Assembly: GCF_037975245.1 (NCBI RefSeq)
Contig: NC_092580.1
Location: 20,754,501-20,818,500 of the forward strand
Source: Apostichopus japonicus
Taxonomy: Eukaryota > Echinodermata > Holothuroidea > Aspidochirotida > Stichopodidae
Length of the DNA stretch: 64,000 nt
Reading direction: 5' to 3'
How positions within the stretch are numbered: position 1 is the first letter of the stretch; each line of letters opens with the position of its first letter. The notes beneath the pieces were generated by a model. The model was given only the letters and a program-made list of their open reading frames with translations, searched no databases and was not told where the DNA came from. Shown in pieces: positions 35,001 to 47,000 of this stretch. The translations under genes and the position numbers were made by a program.

Positions 35001-38000
35001 AATAAAAAGCTGTGGCAACAGCCATAGGCCTTGTTAAATATCACCATCACAATAACAATAACCAATATGAGTAGACTGAAGTAAGTCCATCCCTTTATCT
35101 GTCGTTGGTGCATAATAGATCTATCACAAAACGTCTTGAACTGGACATGCAGTTGTATCCCATCCAGAATCCATAATACCAAGAACCAATATTCGTAGAC
35201 TTATATAAGTCTATGCCTTCTTGGGTGTTAATTGTGATGGTCAGATCAAAAACATACCCATTTGATCGTTTCAGGGGAGCAGTCCTTCGATTCTAAAATG
35301 GAGACCCCTGACAGCGATGATGTGAGATCTCACACCGTTGAGTTTGAATCAATGGACTATGACTATGGTGACAATGCTGGAGCCTCATCAGATCTCAATT
35401 CTTTGAAACCAGAATTTCACAGTTCCAAAAGTAAGTATGGAACATAAAGGGAGTTTATACATTGTAACCCATGTATCGTTTATATGTACTAAATTGGCAC
35501 AATGATTGCATAGTGATGTCTAATTGGTATACTTCCCAGTAGTGGCATTGGAAGGACCTTATTTCACACTAGCAGATACATTGACAGCAGCTGAGTCCCA
35601 CAAATGAAAAAAAAACAACCTACCCTAAGGAGATCAGCATCTCATGTGTAGCACAAAGGGTCCATAGATAGATGTGAGTTAAATGAGTTTGGTCATTACT
35701 TTAAGAATTGGTGAGCAATGAATCAACCAAGGAAGAAAGATTAATGTGTACTGTAGGTTTGATATCCTTTTTATCGGGTCCTTTTTGTAGGAACTGGTGA
35801 TGAGTATGTACAGGAAAGGAAAAATGCAAGAAACTGACCAATGATTATTTAACTGAATTTTGGTATAACTACTGTAAGAGTCTACATTTTGCTTCACTGT
35901 ACACCAAGCAAGAGGAATCAAGTATGCAGTTGTGATGGGAGTGTGCTTGCCCAGGGGTGTGTGTGTGTAAATGCCATAACTCAAAAAACTATATGGTCGT
36001 GAAACTTCATATTCGGTTTGTGGGTAGATATCAATAGTCATTTATGGTCAGCGGAGGTCAAAGTCTGAAAACATTGTAAACATGATAACTGAAAAGTGAA
36101 GCTTCGATTTACTTCATATTTATCATGTAAATTCACCTTATAGAGACCTAGAATGCTGTTGTTTTCTGGGGAGGCCAAAGGTCTTTCAAGGTCAAATTCT
36201 GAACACAGGCTGGTATTCATAATATCTCAATTAGGTAGAGCTTGTTATATACGTCTAATCATAAAAATTCTGTACTAGTTTGTTGACAGTGCTAGTCAGA
36301 CACTACAGTATCTTCCATATGTGACCAACTTAACTATGTATAAACTTCTTAGGGATGGGGATTTTCAGAAGTAAATCAAGGGGGGCTAAGCCTTATTTTG
36401 TAAAGGGACATGTGGCACATTTTGTACCGTTTACGTATTTCTTTTCTTGTTTTCTCTTCTTGTTTTTCAGATGTGTCTGATAAACTATATTTTGAACCAA
36501 ACATTGATAAAGATGAGTATGAAGAACAAAAGTTTAAAGGTAACTAATTGGACATCTCAATTTTAATAATTTTATCATTACAGAGGGCAAAGCATATCTG
36601 CCTTTGAAGACACAAACCTAATGCATTTGATAGAGATAACTGTGACGAACAGCTTTCCCAAACAACTAAGAAGATTGCACTGGTTCCATGGATAAGTACT
36701 TCTGAAAAATGTCAGAGGTCAATCTGATTTGACTGCTTATGCAGTGTGGAAACTTTATGCTTAAAGCAATTAAATGTCACATGTAAAGACCAGAACTGTT
36801 CCTTAAAGTAGGCTGTTCATCAGTTTATTTTTATTTTGAATCAGACTCCAATATCTCTTGCTCTTTCATCATCAAAAAGGTGTGAAGCAGGGTATGCAGT
36901 TAAGACCTTATCAAAAAGAGCTGTCTCAGAATGCGTCCAAAGGTGAAAACACCATCATCCTCGCTCCAACAGGAACTGGGAAGACAAATGTTGCTGTGGA
37001 TGTCATCAGGACACATATCAGCAATTGTAACAATCCCAAGGTTGCATTCGTGGTAGAAAAGGTGCGTTCATTTTATCAGAAATCATTAGGATTTGTCTCG
37101 GCACATGGGAAGATGAAAAATATTATCAGAGCTAAAACTTTAAGTACTCTTTTACAATAAACCAACCCCCAAAGCCTTTATTTGCTAAGTCATGATGAAC
37201 TATTTCATTGATTATTTTTTTTATGTTTGAACATCATTTCAGAGAACTCAATGTTGCTGAGAAATGATAAACAATTAGCCAAAAATTTGGGGCTAGTGTT
37301 TAAAAGTAGAGGAATATCTTAAAAACAAAACTGAAATTGGTGTTAATATTGTCAAGATGATCAATTATGTTATAAAGATTCCATTAGATGAATTATGCTT
37401 GATTTCCGAATGAACTTGAAAGAAGTAAATGTGATTCTGATGGATTAATGACATATATGTGCCGTCGACCTATCTGGCATCTACCAATTTAGCTCCACCT
37501 TTCTTTTCTGAAATATTGCTTTAAGTAGATGAAGTCATCTTATACTTTTCAAATATTTTGTGCTGTTGTCCCATTATATTTTCATAATGGGACAGATTTA
37601 ACATTGTAAACATTATCATCATTGAAATTTGATATAGTTTTAGCAGTCCACTGAACCTAACCATTAGGCCGGCATACATTCAATCATGTGTAAATCAGGC
37701 ATCTCCATGGCAATACTGTGAAAATTGCAGGTACAATGTTTGTATTTCTTTTTGTGTCTTCAACTTCATTGAACACTCATTTTCTGTTTTAGAAAGCTTT
37801 GGCGGACCAGCAAGAGATTGCCATCAAGAAGTTCTTAGACGGTGGTCAGGTCGGTCGCAGCAAAATAAATATCGGTAAGGTCACTGGGGATTCCGTACTC
37901 ACCGACTTGGAGATGCTAATGGATTCACTAGATATTGTAGTGTTAACCGCTGGAGTGCTTAGCAATGATGAAACAATTGCAGTCAGCAAATTCACTTTAA

Positions 38001-41000
38001 TTATAATTGACGAGTGCCACCACTGTCAGGTTAGATATACAGTATCACCCTGTTGGTGCAATTTTCTTTTCATTGTTTTGTTTTTGTTTTGTTATGACAA
38101 GTTAAATTTTACGCTTGTATTGATATGACTTTTTCATAACACCATGTTGGTTCTACCCTCTGTTATGCTGTAGGAATTGTAATTACTTTTGTAATTAGTA
38201 CTGTACGAATTGTAATTAGTAAGTGCCCAATCATGCAGATCCTACAGCCCAGCAATCACTGGAGATCGCTTTCAGTCTAAACCTGTTAAAGTATGTAACT
38301 ACACTGTAGCTAAGATTCGTAAAAAACACCACTCTTTCAGTGATATGACAAGAACAAAAATTTGACTGTTTCACAAACAATTTAAAACTAACATCAATCC
38401 TGGATATATACCAAATACATTAATTATAAACACTTTGTTGGTTGTATGAATGACCCATACTCTGGTACATATTTAGGCGTGGATGTTATCCTCGTTCATC
38501 CTAGTTATATTAAAGTACCATAATATGGTACATATTCACGCCGGTAGCAGGATTCATATTTCAGGGGTCTGATGGGGGGGCATCCCCATTTCATCCTGGC
38601 AAATTACTGTGTGCATAAGAACACACTCTCCCAGAATGCAGATAAACCCATTCCCTCGTTTTGGCTGACCCTTAGGGTTGTAAGCAACTTGCAATTTGCC
38701 TTACCCAAGATGTATGAACAAGTCACTATGGTTACTTCTCTTTTTCGTTTTCTATATATAATGATTGTAGAAATCCCATCCCTATAACAGACTTATGAGA
38801 ATGTACCGTGAAGAGAGGAACGAGTTGATTTCCCTGGGTCAATCAACTGATAAACTTCCTCAGGTAAGACAGATATGCTCTAATCTAATTAATCTTGTCA
38901 ACCACCCTCCCCCCTCTCCCTACCATTCCCTCCCCTCTTTTCCTTGTTACCTCTTCCATTGAATATATTTGAGATGGAGGGAGTAAAACCCTGCTTTTTC
39001 TCCTACTTTTTCATCTACTCCTTCTCTTTCTCCTCCTACACTACCACTACCACAATATTGAGATATATATGCAGTAAACAGAATAATTAATTTTCATGTT
39101 TTGATGTACTATAGCTTGCTAGTGCTTTGTTATGTGGTAACATATTCAAGACAAAGTACAAAAGCTGCCCCACTCCACCCCCCGCCCTTCCTTTTCCATG
39201 TCATTCCGTGGATTCCCCTTAGTAAGTTATGAACAAATTCTCATCGTTGAAATAAGCAAATCATAGTTTTCCCATATATCACTATTATATAAAGCATACT
39301 TCGAAACTATCACTATTTAATTGTTTCATTTATCATTTGACATTATTAGTTTAATACTACCTGTCATGTACCTGGCAAGAGTCTATTGTAATTATCTTCA
39401 ACTTTTGCGGAAGTGGTTTGACCACCTCCAAACCCTGAATTAAAAATTTTGTGGTTTTGGTTTGCATTATTTACTGGGGGGGTAACATATGGGAGCACAA
39501 TGACATAGGCAAGGGCAGACCCTAGGGGCATGAATTGACACATTTGGTACCTCAGAAGGAAGTAGATCCTACTGTATTCCGACCAGGTGGATTGCCCTCA
39601 ACCTGCTTGACATTGCATTTGGCGTTTGCGAGCAGAACTTACCGTTAGCCCAATCCTCTCCTGACTGTAGAGTGGAATTACCATTTTTGGTGTGAGCTGG
39701 GTGAAAGAAGTGGTGTGTGTGGTGTATTGCATGACAAAACTGTGATGCAAGCTTAAGGCTGATGGATTTCAAACCTGGTGGGTTTATATTTACAGGCATA
39801 GCATTTGATGTCTCGTCTTACCTTACCATATCACAGGATCAAAGTCAAAAAGGTGGGGGGGGGGTGGGGAATGGCAAAATGACCAAATCCATCAAAACCA
39901 TGTAGTCAAAAGTTTATATCATATTAAATTACAATGTCAAAGGTCACATGATCACTGGAGACAGATGTCACAATTGGCATAATTTTTTAATTCAAATGTA
40001 GGTTGTTGGTCTAACAGCTACACTGGGTGCAGGGAAGAAGAGCAGAAGTGTTGCCAAAGCTGTAGAACATGGCCTAACCATTCTTGCCAACATGAATGCC
40101 AAAAACATCAGCATGGTAGAGATAGAAAAGGATTCCCTGGCTGAATATTCAAAAATACCAGAAGAGAGTGAGTAAAAAATCGCAGGTTTCGTAGGAACGA
40201 CATCTCAACGAGTGTGAAGCATTTTTCTTAAAAGTAGCCAAGGATAGTGAAAGTAGCAAACCTGCTGTATCTGCCACAGTGAATGGAGTTGGAGAGGGGT
40301 GTGGGGGAGGGAGTTGGGTTTTTATTCGTTCTGAAGACTGTCGATATGTAGATTTCACGATACAGTACTATCGAGTTCATCCAGATAGAATTGCGAGCAC
40401 GCACTTTCTGGACAGGAGGACCCCTTAGCAGACACAATCAAGTAAGTATGATCCAATTAGCTTGTTACATGCTTTGTATTTCTACAGTGACTCCAGTGTA
40501 TGTGGAGAGACGAGAGGAGGACCCCATAGCAGACAAAATCACTGAATTGATGACAGAGATTGAAAGAGAGATGGAATCCCTTCCAGGTATAAACTGATCC
40601 ATTCCTGCTATGTAATCTAAAGCGGGCAATGCTTCAGGCTGGTATGTTTATCTGAAGAATGCATTGATTCTCTGATTCCTGGTATGCTTATCTGAAGAAT
40701 GCATTGATCCTCTGTTTCTTGGTATGTTTATCTGAAGAATCCATTGATCCTCTGATTCTTGGTATGTAAATCTAAGTATGCCTATCAGAAGAACGGCATT
40801 GATTCTCTGGTTTGCTTATCTGAAGAATTCATTGATCCTCTGAGTCCTGTTAATCTAAGTATACTTAACTGAAGAATGCATTGATCCTCTGATTCTTGAT
40901 ATGTAAATCTAAGTATACTTATCTGAAGAATGCATCGATTCTCTGATTCCTTGTATGTGTATCTGAAGGATGCATTGATCTCATGCTAGTATGGTTATAT

Positions 41001-44000
41001 GAAATATATATTGATGCGTTAATTCCTAATATTTGTGTGTAAGAACATATTGATGCATTTCTGTTGGTGTTTATTAATCCTTTATTGATATGAATATGCA
41101 TTTTTCCATTGCAAATATTTATGTAAATATGAAACAAAATATCTCAAGAACGGCACTCATAATGCATTTGTAGATGCCACTTATTGGGAACATGAAGCTT
41201 GTTGTTTGTAGCTGAGATCAGAAGTCACTTGAGGTCAACAGATATCAAATGGTGATATATTCTTAACACAGTGTTTGATGAAGGACATCTTCAGGGTTAA
41301 GATTAATTACATGATGCACCCTCAAAGCAGCTGTGCATTTCTCATTGCAATATTTTCCTTTGTCAGGTTATCGTCACATTCCTAAGGCTAGTACGGTCAA
41401 ACCTAAAGACAGACAAGAATATGAACAATGGGTGATGACTGCAATTGGAAGGCACTGTCCAGAAATGGTGTATTCCGGGGAAGAAAGGAGACCTTTGATA
41501 GTGTGTCTGGAGTATTTGAAGGTGAGTAGTTCCTTACATGAGTCAGTAAAACAACAGTTGACAAAGAATGAATTGTTGCTCCAATGAGGTTCTACATTTA
41601 AATGTTGACAACTAACAACATAGATCGTTGAGTACACTGTTCCAAATATAAAAATGCCTAAACATTCAAGTACTATTACTTCAGCAGTGAGGATGTTGAA
41701 CATTGTACAGTAGAATGAGTTAGTTTTTCAGGTTGGCTGTAATGATGTGTATCCCTTTGAAATTAAGTTACAAGAATAAGAATATATTAAATAAGAATGA
41801 TAATTCTTTGTTATATGTTATGTCAGTAAATAAACTGTACTGTAAGGTCATTAGTAAACTGCTGTGCTGGGATACTGGTACCTGGTACTCTTATTCTGAG
41901 GAGCATTTCTCGAACTGTTGTACTCGGTACTTTGAGGTTCTACTAGTAGAGAGTACTTAGTACTCGGATAATAGTATTTGCACTGTATTACTCGGTAAAT
42001 TGAGTTCCAAAATATATAGTACTTGCACTGTGGTACTTGGTACTTTGAGCCTCTACTACTCGGAAGTACTTAGTACTCGGATAATAGTACTTGCACTGTT
42101 GTACTCTGTACTTTAGTCCTCTACTAGTCAGGTACTTAGTACTCGGATTAAAGTACTTGCACTGTTGTACTCGGTACTTTGAGCTTCTACTAGTCGGAAG
42201 TACTTACTTAAAAGTACTTGCACTGTAGTACTTGGTACTTTGAGCCTCTACTATTCGGAAGTACTTAGTACTCGATAAATTACTCAACTACATGATCTCC
42301 GTTTGCAGGTCATGGCAAGCTTAATGGCAGAATTTTTTGTCATCATACAGATTTACCAGAAGGCATTGTGCATTAATCGAGATGCCCGAAGTAAGGATGC
42401 CTGTAAGTTCCTCAGAGAGCAGTTTGAAAAGAAGTCTAAAGAAAGAGAGAGTTTTATTGATCAAAACCGGAAATTTGAAAAAAGCTTTTATGGTTAGTAA
42501 ATTTGATAGTTTGTAAAAGTAAGTCTTTTCGTAGTCTCTACTAAGGTGATACAAGAAAAGAAAAAGTATGAGTTTCAGCTGAAAGTTCAAGAATTTCGGA
42601 TGCATACAATTTTCCTTACCCCTCACAGAAAGAATTAATACTGTAATGTGTACTTACCATTTTGTGTAATTTTTTCAGATAATATTAAGGTAATGGAGAA
42701 ACAAGCAAAACTGCCAGAGTACGGAAATCCACTGCTGGTGGAACTGGAGCTACTGATCTATAACGAGTTTAAAAACAACCCCGACTCTAGGGCGCTCCTT
42801 TTCACAGATACGATAGAGAGCACACATTTTCTGAAGCAGTGGATCGATGAGTCTCCAAAGTTGAGGCAAATTTTGAAATCTTGTCCAATGACGAGGGAAA
42901 CCTGTGAGTCAATAAGTCATCTTTGATACTTTTAAAGGTATTCTCTCAGCTAATCTGGTCTCAACGTATTCCCCGATTTTAAAATAAAAGCAATGTCGCC
43001 CTCTGTTCTAGCGACAACAGATTCATTCCTTTAATGTGGCATTCTCATCCTTAGAGCTATAAACAGGATATGGATCTGGGCACTGTTACCGCAAAAATCT
43101 CAGGTGTCCGAAATTCTAACCTGTATCTCAGTTCTGCGTACCCTATAGGCCTACTGTGTAATCGTAGTGTGCGTTATGTGTGAGCAACTTTTCGCTGGTT
43201 CACAATGGTGCTAGTTGTACACAATTTTTCTATTGGCTATGAAACAATGCATTCATCAGAGTAAAACAAATCCTCCATGCGACGGGGGCATCGCATCGCT
43301 ACTTTGTGATAATTGCTCTAATCCATTACGTTGAAAGTAACTTTTTGATAGATAAATAGTAATAAACTAAAGGTACACACTTTTTTAGTTTTGTTGCTGG
43401 CAATCCACATCCAATCCAATCCAAATGACCAAGGGTGTAGGAAGCTGGGGTGCTGGAGAGGGGCGACAGCCCCCTACCTCAAAACATGGGGAGAAGTATT
43501 CCTCCCCCCCCTCCCCCCGTCGTTGAGGGTAAAAACCCCTTTCATTTTTGAACTATTTTCTGAAATTCAGAACGTAGTCTTTCACCATGTTCAGACTGTT
43601 TAGTACTGCGATTATTGGTAATCACTATCTCCTCCGGCAATTCACTAGCGTTTGAGCATACCGTCAAAATAAGTCAATTTTTTGGCAAACACAGAACAGT
43701 AATTACACTACCAGTTACAGAACGTTGCTATTGGCAGCATAAATTCATCACCTCTACTTTATGATTTACAGTCTGTATAGAGTCAACTCTGCAAGGATTC
43801 AAGAATGGTTCATTTACTTATCTAGTGCAAACCTAAACTAGTGATGTGCAACAATTTCTATTACTTATCTACTAATACCTTTCATACACTAAATGTCATA
43901 ACGTTTGATGTTACATCAAAGCGCACATTTGGTGCGTCATTACAACTACAATATGTGCGTCAGTGTGCGTCAATGTGCCATGCAGGGTCCATCATGGTCA

Positions 44001-47000
44001 GCAAACGATCGGGCAAAATGTTAATTTGGTGTATGTCAAAGACATTCAATGTTGTGTCAATTTCACTACGATGCAGGCGTGCATCAATGTTCAAAATTAA
44101 GTCAAAATTAACCTTTTCCAGGGGTCTGAGGGTGCGTCATACAATTGCTAGAACTGTGCATTACTTGCATCTCCAATCCTAATAGTCCTTTCATAATCAA
44201 AATAGATTAAAACATACTAATGAGAAACAATAATTCACGCCTATTTTGAGTTAAACAGATAAGTCCATTAGAACGATCAATAATGTGTAAGTTCAACCAA
44301 CACTGAGATTTGATTAATCCACTAGACAATGTTTCTACTGCATTGTGCAATATGTGACTTAAATAGTACACACTATAACCATGGTAACCACATAAATTAT
44401 TGGAACAATAGAGAAGAATATGATAGACCCAGCACTCTTCATAGTAGATTATTATTAGATTGAGTAGATTATAAGACTAATTGCAGAATTCTGTACCATG
44501 TAACTAAATATCATGGTGTATCCTTTCAATTAAATGTGATAAATTTTGTCGAACATAAAATGGTGGCATTCACAATTATTGGTGACATTGATTTGTTTAT
44601 GTTGTCCTTGATTTTTTTATTAAACAACGATGATAGCAAACTATTATGCTATGAATGCATCAATATGTGAACAGTATCCTTCACTAATTGCCTGTAGAGC
44701 TAGTGTAGCTTCTTTCTGAGAAGGCTTTTGAGTTTTGACTTCCATTTGGAAAACTAACTTATATCACTTTACGACTATGTAGTAACCAGGAAATGATGTA
44801 GCCGCTACCATTTTTTATGTGACTACCAAGTTGGGGGTATTAGGCAATACTCTATTTTGAGATAGAGTTTAAATTTATGCATACATTTTTTCTTTGCAAG
44901 TGAAGAATCACCCACAGCTAAAGTGGCTATGCGGATTGACAAGCAAGTGAAGCAAAGTAAAAACCCTAGCCTATGCATATTAGACTTAAAAAAGTAAAAA
45001 GAACCCAATGCCTTAGTAACTTAATTCATCTTGGAGTTGCTCAGCAGATTCAAGGTTTTTCTCACTATTTAAGAACCCATGCTCAGACAACAAAAAAAGA
45101 CAAAAATGAAATGGCTACAGTACACAAATTAGTAGTCTATAACTGAGAATGACCATGCAGGCAGATATGCAATACATGTTCAAGTTGTCAGACTAATTTA
45201 TTTGTTGCAAGGAACTCTATAATTGTGCTGGTAAACTAAAGTAGGAAATGAAAACAGTTACTTTATTGAGTATAGGCCCCTGTCCCTCTTGGGTTTCAGT
45301 TGTTTGCCGCATACGTTACTTTCCGCTGATTACTTTCCGCTGAAAAAAATCTTCTGCGGAAAACACCTTTTTTTTCACTTACCTGTACACTATATTTTTC
45401 CGCAATTTTAGGATACCAAATTCAGGCAGGATGATTAAAATAACATGAGAAAGTATCAAAGAACGTCGATCAAGGATGGTTAGACTGAGTTCATGTCAGA
45501 AAAGTTAGGCTGCTTATAATTTAGAGGAGGCTTGGGGTGTTTGTAATTAGGGATTATTAAAGAAGTATGAGGCGGTCGGCGGATAAAAGGGCAAAGGGAC
45601 GCCCGCGTTATGAAGGATTGAGTATCTAATAAAGTATTAAAACTGCGGTTGTAAAAGTTGTAAAAGGCGGTATCTTTGATTTTCGCTGGAAATGGCTGTA
45701 TAAGTAAGGCATGTCGAAAACTACAACCCAAAAGGGTGGCGCTGTTTAACTAAAATTAAACTTGTGCTTACAGCCTAAGCTAGTGCTTACAGCCTAAGCT
45801 ACAACCTTAGCTATCCTAAATCTAGTCTCGAAGCTACATTTTATCCTGTTACAGTCAAATCCTATCTTCTCCATCTTCCTAAATCCTTCCATGTGCCTAA
45901 TCATTTCAGTAAGTCATTCTGTTCCTCCCCAAAAAAAACGGTACTTTCCGCTGAAAAAACGTTGTTTTCCGCTGACAAATTTGTTTGCGGAAAACACCGT
46001 TTTGTTTCAGCGGAAAGTAACGTGTGCGGAAAATAACGGTACCCTCCCTCTCGTACCTTACTGCATACTAGACTTACAATTACAAAATAAATATGCCCAA
46101 ACGCTTGATCAAAATATGCTCTTGACAGGAATAACCACCAAATTGAGGTAGGCCCTGCATGGTGCATCATTGTATAAATCTTGAGCTAGGCTACAGCAGT
46201 TCTTCTTTTGCTATTGCTCCGCTCATGAGAAGTTGCATTTGTTTCAAGTTTTTTTTTCTTTTCTTTTTTCTTGTGGGGAAATCTCCCTACCAATCCATGT
46301 CCATATCACACCGATGTAGGCTATGGCCTATGCATATTTGCAAAGCTACCGAATCATAAACCAAACACATATGATACCGCAGACTTCCATACTGATAATG
46401 CTTACTAGGCGGCCTAGGCTAGGCTACAGTAAGTACAGCAGCCTGCACTGCAGTAGCATGGACACTGCGAAGTTCGGACACCGAAGCCTTAAAACAGCCC
46501 AAAACTATATCTCATGAGTCATGGTATAAATCACCTGAAAATATACTTCATATGGTTGGGTCATTTTGGATAGAAAATAACTGTAGCTTCGTAGATTTTC
46601 GTGTAATTGGCTCTTGTTGTAGGTTGTCATAGTGAAATCGTGTATTTCTTAGGGGTGTCCGAACTTCGCAGTGTTCCAAACTTCGCAATACTGACTATAC
46701 TATTACTACTAGCCTATGCCTCTCGGTGTATTAGTTGCCTATGTATTAGTTTGTCGGCCTTGCTACTCCTAAGTTGGCCTAGCATCGATCAATTGAACAA
46801 TATAAAAAGGAAGCCCACAGCAGACCAAACACTTCGACCGGTAAACAGTATACTGTAGCCTAAGTAGTAAATAAGTAACGTTAGTCGTTAGCATAATTTG
46901 CTGCCTACCTTCTCGTATGATCTGCCAGTAGATGCTCCGGCAGCACCGTGAAGGTAGAATTGGTCATTTTGTCGATCCCCGATCTCTGTTCCAATAGATC

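Noticed and set aside
46463-46673. Independent MITE with perfect 20-bp TIRs
   Set aside because: The same block occurs at the same relative place in both TTAA elements, so an internal palindrome of that family explains it better; not fully excluded.
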